DNA of 64,000 nt from Pseudevernia furfuracea (GCA_022315425.1 JAIUPT010000028.1:1116001-1180000); one strand, 5' to 3'. Shown: positions 12,885-24,064, numbered from the stretch's first letter. The notes: a model not told the origin generated them from the sequence alone. Numbers and translations: made by a program.

Positions 12885-13161
12885 ATTTTCCCATCCCTTT
12901 CGACTATCCTGGCTGGGATACGAGGACGTGAAGGAAGAGGAAAATGTGGAAGTCAGCTTGAAGGAAGAGGCGAAGAGCAAAATGAAGATGCTCGAGGGCT
13001 TGCGTTGTGCAATCAAGCAGAGGGAAACAGAGGCTGGTTGGAGAAAGAGGGTCGGACGTGAGGGAACAAGAGCTGAGAAGGAGAAGAACACAACCGAGGG
13101 CGATCGAAAAGAGGTAGATGACAATGAGGCCGTAGCTTGTGTCAAGGTCTGGATGGATTAG
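12885..13161 (+). CDS. Possible small charged, coiled-coil-like protein fragment
   Basis: An open frame ending at a TAG at 13159-13161 encodes a Lys/Glu-rich segment (for example VKEEENVEVSLKEEAKSKMK) with helix-like heptad character. There is no ATG at its beginning, so it would need an upstream exon that I could not place. No family was recognised. It could equally be a chance purine-rich frame. Confidence 0.2.
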
Positions 13162-13272
13162 AGCCCTCTAGCCTGCATGGGAAAATATCTTCAAGAAGAC
13201 TGAGAGGACTGAGAACAAGATGACAGAATATTCGACACTAATTCAGCTGGCTAGATAGAGCGCCAAAAAAAC

Positions 13273-13958
13273 TCACCAAGCCCAGAAGCCTTCTTTGACC
13301 TGGTCGGCCATTCGCGCATTGTAGAGTTCGACACAACCTCTAATGGCGCGAACAATCATCTTCACATCTGCAAACGGAGAAGCATCCCGTCGTCCACTCT
13401 CCCCTATGAAAACCAATCGATTCCGCGCGATAAGGTCTGCAAGTGGACGAAAACCGTCCCCCCTTCCCAACAGGGACAATTCGAACCCGCTGGACAAACC
13501 CCTCGGAAAACCGAACCCCAAATCTTCGACCACGTGACGACGACGCCGGCTTCCCCCGCTCGAAACCTCCGCCGTGACGAAAACGTGCCTGGACCGCGGG
13601 CGCCGATCCCGAAACGCTTCATCCGCGAAACGAGCTCGGCCCCCGGCCCCATCCATCCATTTCGGGGAAACGCCCCGCGCAGACGTCGCCGTAGAGCTCG
13701 ATGTGGACTGTGCTGGTGCTGAAGAGGAGGAGGAGGAGGAGGCGGGCTTCGTCACGCATCAGACGGCATGTTTCGGAGCAGGGTGAGGGCGTCCCGGTAT
13801 TTTCGATGACCTTCCAGGCGTAGGGGCTCACGGGTCTTACTCGGAACTTTTTTGGGGGGAGGATGAGGGTTGTAGATCCGGATGCGAAAGTCCCCGCTGG
13901 TAGGTCGAGAGGAAGCGGAAGACTTCTTGGCTTTGGTTTGAGGAGCTTGGGGCAGCAT
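13273..13958 (-). other. Possible hypothetical gene in two frames, perhaps frameshifted
   Basis: A minus-strand frame starting at ATG 13958 runs to a TGA at 13752-13754 (MLPQAPQTKAKKSSASSRPT, later HRKYRDALTLLRNMPSDA). A second frame in the next phase runs 13755-13273 and begins with a Ser run encoded by a TCC repeat. They overlap by one to two nucleotides, as if one base were missing or a small intron had been overlooked. Composition is protein-like in the first part and GC-rich and arginine-rich in the second. No family recognised. Confidence 0.25.
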
Positions 13959-15047
13959 GGTAGTCACGATTGAGGGGATGAAGTTGCGGTTCAAGGTGTG
14001 CTGGGGGAGTCAGAGGGTGGACAGCGGTCTTCAAAAGTTCGAGTATAATGAGAAAATTGCGATGGTTCGCTTTTGCAACGGTTTCATGTGGTGGGATGGT
14101 GGTGGTGGAAGAAAGTTCTGGGATCTGGACAGATGTGAAACTGGCGCTCTCGAAGAAAAGGCAGGGACGATGTGCCCTTTTCTGGGCGCTCTCGTGTTTA
14201 AGTTTTCGAATATCTTGATATCTGGGGATCCTGGGAGGCATCTCATTTATATTGCAATCAATGTTGAACGAGCTCAAATCATGGCTAATTCTGAACGGGA
14301 GTTTGCCAAACCGATGCAGAGGCTGGACCTGATATTGGAAATACATAGTGCAACGAACGACTGCTGCAGCAGACACGCCACGAGGAAGGCAGCTCTTCTA
14401 CAGAAGAAAAGGTTTGGTTTGCAAGATGTCGAGGTCCTCTTGACGATAGAAGAGCTCGACGGAGTCGTCGTGAAAGTAGGGATAAGTATTTCCCTCGTCC
14501 ACGGGCCTTGGCGGTAGTCTTTTCCATGACTCCCAGACACTGCGTCTTAAGACCCAAGCAGAGTATAAGACCGCTCTTGGAAGACGTTCTCTATACCAAC
14601 AGTACCGACTTCAGCTCTAGATTGACACCGCGTTCTTAGGGCCCACGCCCACCAAGGGGCCCAACGGACTGCGGGAGTCGGCGCTTCAACTTTCAATTGG
14701 GACACGGATATTACTTTGGGATGAGGCCGTGCAATTGTCCATTTGCCACGTTCGATGGGATGGTCGCACGAACGTCTTCTACTTTTTGAAGGGACTGGTA
14801 CCGTTCTGCTTCCTGCTTTCAATGGGGCCATACCGAAATTTTGCAACCACGAGCGGCATGGAGATTGACGTTGAAGAGCAATTACAGGCTGCGACGGTAC
14901 ATCAAACAATTCATTCCCGTCATTTTGCACCGTCGACGGCAGCATCTTTAAAATTAAGTAGGCTTTAGAGACACAGGGGCATATAGGATAGCTTGTGTTG
15001 ATCAGTAAAGCCCGAGAAACCTCGAATAATACATCTTCAACCGACCT
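13959..15047. other. Region without a supported gene
   Basis: Overlapping frames of 80-190 codons occur on both strands (for example 13957-14517 plus and 13837-14376 minus). None shows a domain, signal peptide or coherent splice structure, and each contradicts the other. No gene is called. Confidence 0.35.
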
Positions 15048-16342
15048 CTAGAATTCAATATCCCCCTTTCCCACCTTCCCGCCCCCCGCTTCTCCCTTCT
15101 GCGCCTCCTGATCTCCTTCAACAGGTGGCAAACTGAACGGCTTGATCACAAATCTCTTCCTGCTCAGCGAAAATGCCAAGTCGTCACCTCCACCGCCACC
15201 TCCCCCTTTCTCGGTCAGCACAGGCAATCTGTGGATCTTCAACATCCCTTGCGGCTTCTCCTCAGCCTTGCCGGAACCGGAGCTTGTGGTCAAAGGTGGC
15301 TCGATATCGATCGAGTGAGGGAACGGAGCGAGTTCAAGCACGCCGTCACACAGAAGCTCGATCCAGCGGACAAGGCCTGTCGAGCGTGGATACAGCGAGA
15401 GTGGTAGGGTGAGCATGGCACTGAGTCGGGTGGCGTGCTGGCGAAGGAGGGCACGAAGGGAATGTAGGAAGGGTAGGAGATGCCTGGGATGGCTGGCTGA
15501 AGGCGGGAAAAGAGCTGGAGAGAGGAGAGTAGGAATTATCAGGCGGTATATAGTGTTGGGAGGAGAGGAAGCGATTGCCTGGGTGATGGATTGCAGGATG
15601 GAAGCGAACGGATTTTCCGTTGCGGGAGAAATGGCGGTGAAAATGGTGGCACCAGAATTCGCGAGCGAGAGGCGTTTGGTCAAGTCGAAGCTATGACAAA
15701 ATATTGTGGGGACCGTGGAGTCGGATTGGCCTGGGCTTGATGATACTGGGTTGCGATTGGGCATCGGTGTCGCTGTTGACATTAGTGAAAGATTTTTCAG
15801 CCCAACATACCGATAGCCTCAATGAATGATTTTTTCCTTATGTACATCAAAAAGCACACCAGAAGTAGAGTAATCCCACCTCTTGACCCAGCAGTCCTGG
15901 TCCCGAACTCCCCCAATCTCTCGTACCTCCACGCGATTTTCATCTTCTCTTTTTCCATTGCTGCACCAGCTTCACTATCTTTACCAATAAGACCCCCAGC
16001 TCCCACAAGCCCAGGCAGCTCTCTTCCCCATTGCTCCCCTACACCCACAACATGCACACTGTGTCCTTGGACAACACCCTCGGCGGCGTAATACCGTAGC
16101 AAGGCCCCTGCAAAGTCCGTAGTACCGTCCTCTTCAATCAGCAAAGAGTTGCCAAGAGCAAGACCCGCGTGACCGGCGAGGAGGTCATCGAGGGTTTGGG
16201 TGCCAGTCGAGGTTGTGGGACGGCCGTCTAGGGGGGATGGACGCACTCCCGGGACAATGGCATGAGTGCTAGGAGAATCCTGGGGAGAAGCAAGCGTAGA
16301 GGAGGGGCCGGCAAGCCCTACATTTCGTTTGCGGAAGGACAT
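15048..16342 (-). CDS. elp4: Elongator complex protein 4 (Elp4/PAXNEB)
   Basis: RecA-like subunit of the Elp456 ring of Elongator, needed for wobble-uridine modification of tRNAs. Two exons: 15880-16342 and 15048-15772; 395 residues. The start is placed at 16342 because MSFRKRNVGLAGPSSTLASP is the usual Elp4 N-terminus; an in-frame ATG 60 nt upstream adds a hydrophobic segment not typical of the family. Family segments include TQTLDDLLAGHAGLALGN, TDFAGALLRYYAAEGVVQGH, then after the intron CHSFDLTKRLSL and LVRWIELLCDGVLELAPFPH. The intron is 107 nt (donor GTGGGA). The C-terminal part holds a poly-Gly insert (near GGGGGGGDD). Intact. Confidence 0.93.
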
Positions 16343-16870
16343 TGCATGCTGGGAGTCCCAATGAAAAAATTGGAGTAAAGCGAGCAGAATGCGGAGTGCC
16401 AAGAATTACTATTATAAGAAACGTGGAAAGCACGCTGAGGAGGGCTAGTTTGACTCCTAGCTAAAACTAGTGCATTTTACTAGCGTCTCCAGTACATACT
16501 CCGTAGCTGCACCTAGGTAAGGTAGCAAATACAAGCATCATCACACTACAAGAAGGACATTGTCGTATTTGAGACCTTCAACGCTACCTAGAAATAGGCC
16601 GATCCTTTCATAGAATAAATCTACATCTTCTTTCACCCTCACGAGGTCTCAAAACTGAACTCCCACCCCCAACTTTACGCTTATGTCACTATTCCCGAGT
16701 ACCTAAGGTACCTAACCTAAGGTACCGAACCTAAGGTACCGAACCTAAGGTACCTACCTACCTTATCCCCGGACAGGAGCGCCAGCAGTACTCGTATCGG
16801 TCGAGTCAGTCACTCGCCTCTAAATTTGCTCGTCTTCGTCTTCCTCTGCATTTTGATAGATTGATTGCAG
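16343..16870. promoter_or_regulatory. Divergent intergenic region between elp4 and the HET gene
   Basis: 528 nt holding both promoters. The notable content is a 14-bp palindrome-rich tandem repeat (separate entry). The segment just before the HET start codon is CT-rich (near 16829-16851), a common fungal 5' leader feature. Confidence 0.45.
16698..16760. repeat. Four-copy 14-bp tandem repeat built on CCTAAGGTACC
   Basis: Units of ACCTAAGGTACC plus TA or GA repeat four times head to tail. Each contains the palindromes GGTACC and CCTTAGG/CCTAAGG. It lies 110-170 bp before the HET start codon and could serve as a binding array or be a neutral minisatellite. Confidence 0.85.
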
Positions 16871-17959
16871 ATGTCATCGGATAGTCTGCAACCTGACAGT
16901 CCATCAAGCCTTGAAGTTCCGATCTTGCACACGCCTAAACATATCAATGAGCCATGTCGGGAATCTCCATGCCCAACTTACGATTTCCAAGACTCCACTA
17001 CGTCTTCCATTACCAACCACTACCAGCAGGATAAACTGCCCCTCATATCATATACAAATGACAAACTAGACTTACTGAGCCATGACTTGCACGAGCATCA
17101 TGCGAGGAAATATGTCGCCATAAGTCACGTACGCTCTCAAGGACTGGGAAACTCCTATTCTAATTCCTTGCCCCTGTGTCAAATTTCGCGATTGCAGGGC
17201 CTGGTGGATAGACTGTATCCAACGGTCTCAGGACCGGTCCCGTTCTGGATCGACACACTATGCATTCCGCTTACGGCACCAGGTAAATATTTTGCTATTG
17301 AGGCTTTACACGATGTATATAGGCGTGCGGACAAAACCGTGGTGCTCGAGGATTCGGTATGCAAAACCCCAATACGCTCGGCGGAGCAGAATATGACCAA
17401 GGTCAAGGACTCTCAATGGGCCAAAAGACTGTGGACAATCTCTGAGGGTGCTATCGCAACGTCTTTGAAGATCCAATTCAAGGACTCTGCTTTGGACATG
17501 CTTGATATAATCAGGGACTACTCGTCCGCAACAAACGGCCGTTTGGATTCTTGCACTGGGAGCAGAAGTAATGTGGACGATTTCATCGTGAGTAGGGAGG
17601 ATGTCGACAGTTTCATTGATCAATTACAGCTCTTGGAGCGTGACTTACGAGCTGCTATGGATAAAATACCCCCACCGCCAATCAGCATTTCATATAGAGA
17701 CTTCGGAGCCAAGACAAGGACGGAGAAGAAACGCCAGATTCACGTGATCTTGCGGCATTGCTATTTATCAGTACCTTTGTATCGCTACTTTGTCACTGAG
17801 GCAGAAGCAGCTAAGTCTGTGGTTCTCCGTACGACTATTGATACAACCTACAAGAGCCTTACATACGACGCACTTCGCAACCAGGAGAAGACATCTCCTG
17901 CTGAAACTCTGAAGCGGTTGGAAACAGTTCGGCTAGGAAGTAATATCGTAGCAGCTTAA
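16871..17959 (+). CDS. HET-domain protein (heterokaryon incompatibility family), short
   Basis: Intronless, 362 residues from ATG 16871 (MSSDSLQPDSPSSLEVPILH). HET-domain motifs are clear between about residues 78 and 195: KYVAISHVRSQGLGN, LPLCQISRLQGLVD, PFWIDTLCIPL, VYRRADKTVVLED and WAKRLWTISEGAI. HET proteins trigger cell death or incompatibility after fusion of unlike strains. The C-terminal ~160 residues are not recognisable and are shorter than in many members, so the protein may be a truncated or diverged paralogue. The neighbouring minus-strand gene is a membrane protein family often found in accessory regions of such fungi. Confidence 0.85.
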   Translation: MSSDSLQPDSPSSLEVPILHTPKHINEPCRESPCPTYDFQDSTTSSITNHYQQDKLPLISYTNDKLDLLSHDLHEHHARKYVAISHVRSQGLGNSYSNSLPLCQISRLQGLVDRLYPTVSGPVPFWIDTLCIPLTAPGKYFAIEALHDVYRRADKTVVLEDSVCKTPIRSAEQNMTKVKDSQWAKRLWTISEGAIATSLKIQFKDSALDMLDIIRDYSSATNGRLDSCTGSRSNVDDFIVSREDVDSFIDQLQLLERDLRAAMDKIPPPPISISYRDFGAKTRTEKKRQIHVILRHCYLSVPLYRYFVTEAEAAKSVVLRTTIDTTYKSLTYDALRNQEKTSPAETLKRLETVRLGSNIVAA

Positions 17960-18039
17960 TTTCAAATGATATATATGGTCATGAAATAGTCATGTTGAGT
18001 AAAGGCAAAAAATGCTTGAGACGCTTGGGGCCTGTCTCC

Positions 18040-19365
18040 TTACCCAAGATTCTTATAGTCTGAATGTAAGCAAGCGTGCACAGCAGTCACAAAATCCGCC
18101 TTTCGTGCTGTCACTTGTTTAGCTTCAATCTCCGCCTTCCGCGCCTTTAGGCTAGACTCATTTTCCTTTTTCCAAGTCGCCTCATCCGGTCGAAGGCCGT
18201 CCGGGAAGAAAGACGGGATTAAGGAAAGCCCAACACCTGGACAAATCCTTTCGGCCTCTTTGATGGCAGGGAACACCCTCTCTTCATCGATGGTGCTTTT
18301 CTCGATGGTTTCATCTTCTTTGACTGGGATGCCATGAGCGTTAGATGTCCTTTTGAAACCGGCAACCACGACATTGTGAATCATTCCTATTACCCCCACC
18401 CCAAGCAGAAACCAGGTATCCTGCTTCGTACCACCCACCGTCACCAGCAACAAGATCCACAATATTGCGAGTATCACAATATAGGCTCGTTCTTTACGAT
18501 GTGTTACAGATCTCGAGATTGCCAGGTCATCGAGAGTGATGAAGGTATCATCTTCCGAAATCCGGATTACAAACACATGGGCATGACCGTTCCCGCGGGT
18601 CAGAACATATGTACCCCGGGTTCTCATACGCCCGGAATATTTTTCACGCTTCCACTGCGGTAGCGAGCCCATCAATAACGCCAAGGCCGTTCCGAAGCCA
18701 GTAATCATCAAAATTGACCAGTTGCCGTGATACAATGGTGCTGCGGCTAAACCAAATTGACAAGGCATGAACAACACAAAGCTCCACCAAATCCTGTCAC
18801 GATGGGGCTTGCACGATTTGCCATCGGTCTGGTAAAACTTTACGCACAACCCGCCAAGTCTAGGTGTGTTGTCGGGATTCAAACGTTTGTTGTTGTATAG
18901 CTCCTGGTCGCGGATGAATCGTCCAATCACCCACGATTCATTGATCTTCCTCTGCCCTCCCACAACTGCAACAACGGAGATTATGTCGGGTTCTGACATC
19001 ATGGAGCTATCCCTAAACGCAGACATGAGTGCGCTGAAAGCATAGGCTACCTAGCTGAAACTGAACGCGACGGGAGTGATTGGGATACCGTTTTCGCCGG
19101 CAGAGAGCTGCGCGCAAGCCTTTTGTACGATATCGCCGCCAATGATGAGCAACACGGAGAGGACCTCGGCAGGACTGATGAGTTGTTGTCGCAGAAGCTT
19201 GGCGGCCGACTCGGAGGACGTGGTGGAGCCTTCGTCTGCGCGTCTCTCATTATGGCTAAAAGGAAATGTGGCCACGGAAATGGGATAGAGCAAAAGCAGC
19301 AGATATAGACAGGCGCATGCACAGTATGATAGTTGCGGGGTAGCAAAGCTGAGACTGTGATCCAT
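18040..19365 (-). pseudogene. Multi-pass membrane protein of a large ascomycete family, interrupted by a nonsense codon
   Basis: One continuous frame from ATG 19365 to the stop at 18040-18042, broken only by a TAG at 19051-19053. The N-terminal part has a signal/anchor-like hydrophobic stretch and the family landmark IIGGDIVQKACAQL, then TPVAFSF-stop-VAYAFSALMSA. In relatives that I recall, the position of the stop is a conserved Trp (SFGWVAY), so TGG to TAG is the simplest explanation. The C-terminal 328 codons remain well conserved: ESWVIGRFIRDQE, GSLPQWKREK, YVLTRGNGHAHVFVI, and four or more membrane helices. Either it is a recent pseudogene, or the residue is lost in this strain only. No GT-AG intron fits the site. 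Function of the family is unknown. Confidence 0.75.
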
Positions 19366-21082
19366 TGCCACTTCGCTGCGCGGCCTCGTGCGTGTAGAGG
19401 GGATCTGTCAACCTAAGCCGTAGGCGATGAGATGCGAGCGAAGAAAGCTCTCACATGAATTGTGACAATCTACAAGCAGCGCAAATACTGGAACTATATA
19501 AATGGTTCGAACAGGTAGGAAGAGCAGGACCCGATGGAAATCTCTCAAACCTGGTAAACTCGAAGGGTAGGCGACACGACTGCCCAGTGCCCACAGCCCT
19601 ATGCTTCCAATCAGCCCCCCAATTTGGCCCCCACGGCGGAGGTGCAAGTTGTGTCCCACCAGTTCGGGATTTCCTATCGAATGCAATCCGACTCGAGAAA
19701 AGGGAAACGCAGCCTTACGTGAATTAAATCGGCTCGTGAGAGGCTGCGTGGGCTCATCACTGCGAGACTTGCGGAGGTCTGCATTAAAAGTCCTGAACAT
19801 GGCAAGAAGCGCTTTCGGATAACGACCTTGTAAGTAGCAGAGAGCTCCAAGGGCACGTTTTAAGGGCCGCTTCGCTCCCGCCTACTTGGAGAATTTCAGC
19901 AATCCTCTAGCCAGCCAGCCAAAGGATGGTTACCTTAGATATGCGGGTCTATTGACACTGCTCTGGTTGCGCCCTTGTCGCGCGGTAATAATGTCATCAT
20001 CAGCTCCGCAGACACAAACGACCCTCCTGTCATCAACCCTAATATTCTCACTTCACCTACGGATCGACGGGCTGGGGTCGCGGCATACAAGCGCATACTG
20101 CAGATGCTTCGATCTTCTGAGATGGGCGCCGGTTCTCATGAGGGATGAGTACTTCCCTGGATCGAGTGTCCAGAGTGACGAGTAATTATTAGGAAACATT
20201 AAGGAAAATGGCGCCGTCTACTATCCCGCCGGCAGCTCATGCGCAATAAGGAACCCCAATGCACTGGACAGAAAAGACTCCAAAGCAAGGGCCGTTGGCG
20301 TGAACGGCGTGCGTGTGGTTGATGCTTCGTCCGCCTTTATCTTACTGATGCGGCGGAGCCGTCGTGGGTCTTTTGTTGACGATCACTTTCTACGAGTAGA
20401 GCCTCACCATTCCTTCCTCCGAGCCATATCCAGAGCTCGATTTGTAAGTTGCAGTCCCGTTCCAGGATACTGCACTGACGCTGACTCGCACCAGATGCTT
20501 TGGCCGAAAAGATGGCAGATGAGATAGTCGAGGGCGCTGTTAAAGGGAGATCTCAGGTTCAAAGTAGACTTAAACGCCGAAACTTCTAGAACATCCACGT
20601 TCTCCCCCTCATTCCGTTCTACTTTCTCGGGGCAACAACATGGGTTTGGTCACCAAAAGGGACTCCTCTGAAGTAAGTTACTCATAGCATCTGCCACTGG
20701 AGTTGTCGGCGCGTTCTTGCCGGGGTACATGGGACGACGGGAAGAGGACAAAATTGTAACAACTGTGTACTCAGGCCAGATGGCCTCTCATAAGAGTCTA
20801 TATAGGAGGCTTGTACCTGCGCTACAGTCCGTTGTGTGCATCATTCCAGTTTCTGATACTGTGAAATCTAACATTCTAAACAGCATGTGGAATCGAGCAC
20901 AATGGGAACCTAGGTTCCAAGCTTGATGTGCGTGCGATAGTCATTACGTCCGACCAACAATCTGTGGTCCTTGCCTAAACACCGTCCTATATATACTCAG
21001 ATCCGTCTTCAACTCATCCATCCTCCTCCGCACTCGTTAGCCCGACTCCGCCAAGTCCATCGCCCCACCGACGATGTCTTTC
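19366..21082. other. Gene-poor stretch
   Basis: About 1.7 kb with only short contradictory frames. A frame at 20641-20926 starting MGLVTKRDSSE and ending WNRAQWEPRFQA is interrupted and has no partner exon. No tRNA, repeat or transposon signature was recognised. Confidence 0.4.
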
Positions 21083-21459
21083 CTAATTGGATTCCGGATA
21101 AGCAATCGCTTCCTTCGCCGGTTCAGCCTCGCGCTTATACGAATCTGGGTAGGCGATGGCATCTTCAGCTGCATCTCGCTTGTATGAGTCTGGGTATGCA
21201 ATGGCGTCTTCGCCAGCATCGCGTTTGTACGAATCTGGGTAGGCGATGGCCTCCTCAGCTGCTGTTCGCTTGCAGGAGTCTGGATAGGCAATAGCATCCT
21301 CAGCTGCGTCCCTCTAGATCACTTGGTCTGTTGTTTGATATCAGTACGACTGGACAGTGATAAAATCAACCAGCTCTGGTATGGGGCATGAATCTTACTG
21401 AGAGGAGCAGCCCAAGCGCTCATGCAGAGCGTAGCAATGAAGAAGACGGTGCAGTACAT
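21083..21459 (-). CDS. Secreted Kex2-processed repeat peptide precursor (KEP type)
   Basis: Two exons, 21399-21459 and 21083-21303, joined by a 95-nt intron (donor GTAAGA, acceptor GACGCAG); 93 residues. Exon 1 encodes a signal peptide, MYCTVFFIATLCMSAWAAPL. Exon 2 encodes five repeats, the best preserved being DAAEDAIAYPDSYKR and DAGEDAIAYPDSYKR. Four are followed by Lys-Arg, the Kex2 processing site; the last ends AIAYPESN-stop. Acidic Ala-rich spacers (DA, EA, TA) resemble the dipeptides trimmed by Ste13-type peptidases in alpha-factor precursors. Cleavage would release about five peptides of 12-15 residues. The first repeat has Cys where three others have Tyr. The architecture matches dikaritin precursors (ustiloxin, phomopsin, asperipin) and pheromone precursors, but I know no match to the AIAYPDSY core. 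No UstYa-type, tyrosinase or methyltransferase gene was seen nearby. Confidence 0.82.
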
Positions 21460-22183
21460 GATTGGCAGATATGTGATCTTGGGGGTCTTTTTAAATGTGT
21501 TTTCTGTTCGAAATATTTCGATTTCTTACAGAAATGGTTCACCTAGGTTTTGAGGAGGTCTAACGAAGAGAAACGAGGATGAGAGGCACATGAAGAAGAC
21601 CCACTCACTACATGAGTTGCCCAAAGATGCACTACGATCGATCTTTCGTCACCGTGCAGACTGCCCGTTCAAATCAATAGCCCGATTCCTTCAAAGCTGA
21701 TTTCGCAGTATTTGACTTCCATGCCAGTCTATCGGGTACTAAAAAGACGAATCACAATGCAATGCGCTTCTTCTACGCAAGCACGGGCATTAGGGACGGA
21801 AAGAGAGACAAAGGTAGCACTAAAAGGTAAACATCTTGTTTAGCTCGCAGATTGGTTAAAGTTATATCTCCTTCATCAACGTTGTGCTCTAGTGTAGGTA
21901 CCTACTTGATGCGAGTTGATGTTGTGGGCGCACCCTTGACCCCCACGCAAGCATCTTGCCTGTGAAAAGAAATATACGCAAAGAAACATTCAAAGCCTTT
22001 GGTGAGCAGATTGATCATGGAAATGGAGGGGCAATCGATGGACGAACTAGGTAGATGAGCTTCACTGGCTCGCATAATAGGTCAGTTGACTAGACCTGCT
22101 CCAGACCACTCCAGTGTGGTAAGGGCGAGCGATCAAGATTCCACATTGGCAAGTTGTGGGAAGTATCTCATCACCTAAAGTAA
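21460..22183. other. Upstream region of the repeat-peptide gene; no other gene
   Basis: 724 nt between the peptide precursor start and the HET pseudogene. It should contain the precursor's promoter. No TATA or other site was clear. Confidence 0.35.
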
Positions 22184-23040
22184 ATGGGCTCGAAGCCAGT
22201 CATATCGCTTTTCCAGACCAACATTGAAAGCTTGAAGAGAGGTATTTCAATATCAGATCTTCCCAAAACCTTTCAAGATGCTGCTATCGTTGCGGGTTGG
22301 TTCCAATTTCAGTATCTTTGGATAGACTCTCTCTGTATAATTCAAGACTCGATCGAAGATTGGCGAAAAGAAAGCGCCGACATGCGCCATGTGTACAAAA
22401 ACGCTCGGCTATATATCGCGGCGACCGGTGCTGCTGATTCGTCTCTTGGCCTTTTCGTTAATCGAGACCCTTCCCTTGTGTCGACTGGGTCAGTGTCCTG
22501 GTCCTGAGACGGGAACTTACCCAAAGGAAACTTCCGTTTCTTCTTGCGCCACTTTTGGGCCCACGGCATCGGTAGGGCCCCTTTGAGCAGACGAGCATGG
22601 GTCGTTCAAGAGCGCTTCTTAGCTAGACGCAATCTTCACTCTGGATCACAGTCCGTGTTCTTCGAATGCCACGAGTCGGAAGCCTGAGACATTTCCACGA
22701 CAGTTACCTGCCGCTTTTCGAAGACGGTTGATGAATTGAAATAAAGGTTTCTACCCGTCTATGGATCAAGCTTCTACAGCCAGAGCTATTTTCTTCCTCA
22801 ATAATTGGCAGAATGTTGTTTCCGCTTACAAGGAGTGCAATCTGACTTATAGAAGTGACAAAATGATCGCATTGTCCCGAGTAGCGGAAGAATTCCAAGA
22901 TCAAGCAAGGACGTGTACCTTACCGGCTTATGGCAGAACTGCTTTTCCGTTGAGCAGTTGCACTGGATGGTTAGGGATAACAACAAACAACGGAAACAAA
23001 ATCACTTTTACCGTTGTGTGATATCCAGTGTGATTTATCA
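22184..23040 (+). pseudogene. Degenerate HET-domain gene
   Basis: HET signatures appear in order but in changing frames. ISDLPKTFQDAAIVAG, YLWIDSLCIIQDS, MRHVYKNARLYIAATGAADS and LGLFVNRDP lie in the first frame (22184-22507, stop). SRRAWVVQERFLARRNLH and FFECHESEA then appear in a second frame around 22590-22690. VVSAYKECNLTYRSDKMIAL follows near 22810-22870, and VYLTGLWQNCF-like sequence near 22915 in another frame. At least three frame changes and several stops separate them. This is a second, independent HET locus about 5 kb from the intact one. Confidence 0.8.
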
Positions 23041-23041
23041 A

Positions 23042-23205
23042 CAACGTGATTGCCAGCCTAAGATATAGCCCATCAACGAGCCCCAGGCATGAGATAGTAC
23101 ACAGATCAAACGCGTCGCGATGGGGAAGTGTACGAAGCCTCAACGCACAGGTTGGCGAGATAGGTGCGGGAAACAAGAGAGCAACTGGTTGAGTAATTGT
23201 TGGTC
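23042..23205. repeat. Diverged dispersed repeat, copy A
   Basis: Shares a colinear segment with 26770-26935. Anchors are CCTAAG/TCTAAG, GAGCC(C/T)CAGGC, GTACGAAGC and GTTTGGC/GTTGGCGAG. In the best-aligned 48 nt most differences are C/T or G/A transitions. No coding content was recognised. Confidence 0.6.
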
Positions 23206-24064
23206 TTTGTTAGTAAGAAGGCGTTCGATTTTTCGCCAAGACCGATGCCGATAACACACAAACACTGGCAGACGGGATCTCAAGAAAGCCTCTAGGAAGT
23301 AGAAACTTGGTCGAGAGCTTTTGTCGAAAGAGGCTGCCAGAGTAAGCCTCCAAAGTCTCAAATATTGACACGTCGAGCTTGCGTACACAATTCCTTTGAT
23401 AAAAACTCTCCGGAAGCCCTCCGGAAGCCCTCGGAGGGTCGGGGGGGGGGAGTGCAGACAATCTTCTCTTGAGAATCAGTCAAATGCAGTAGCAGCCTTC
23501 TCACAATCTTGGCAAGCTCCCCACTACTGGGTAGCCCGTGCCCTCATCATACATTAGAGTAAGTACTGTACATATTGAGGGTATAGTTTGACAAATGTAA
23601 TTTCTCAGCTCGCGCGCTCTCACTCTCACTCTCTCTCTCTTCCTCTCTCTGTATCTATATCTATTAGCGACTCCCTCTCTATCTTAAGCAGTGATTACTC
23701 TTATCATCGGTGCATAGGTGGGTAATAAAAAGCAAAAAGTCACAACTTCGAATATGTTGATACATTACTACATTGTGCTCAAAGATCCCATTCGTAATGC
23801 CTCTCTCCTCCCCGAGACGCAGCCATTGACACTATCAGTGGAAAGAGTACACAGATAAGCACTACAAACCAACCACGCCCGTTTGACATTGTCTGTCCGT
23901 CAGAGTTGTAGTGATACAAATGTTACAAATGCCGCGGCTACGCTTCGGAGATCACCCCAACAGCTCGTGTGGTCGAGTGATGCTCTAAGCGCTAATCCTC
24001 GTAGTCGACATTCGAGATCCTGAAGGCCGGGGTGTTGCCGAGAGCGAGCTTCCTCGCTGAATCG
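23206..24064. other. Non-coding stretch with low-complexity tracts
   Basis: Contains a repeated CTCCGGAAGCC motif at 23407-23430, a G run near 23443, and a CT/TCTC microsatellite at about 23612-23665. No gene recognised. Confidence 0.5.

Noticed and set aside
21037..21297. Minus-strand 86-codon frame beginning MLLPIQTPASEQQ
   Set aside because: It is the wrong phase over the repeat-peptide gene; its repetitiveness is inherited from the true KR-repeat frame.
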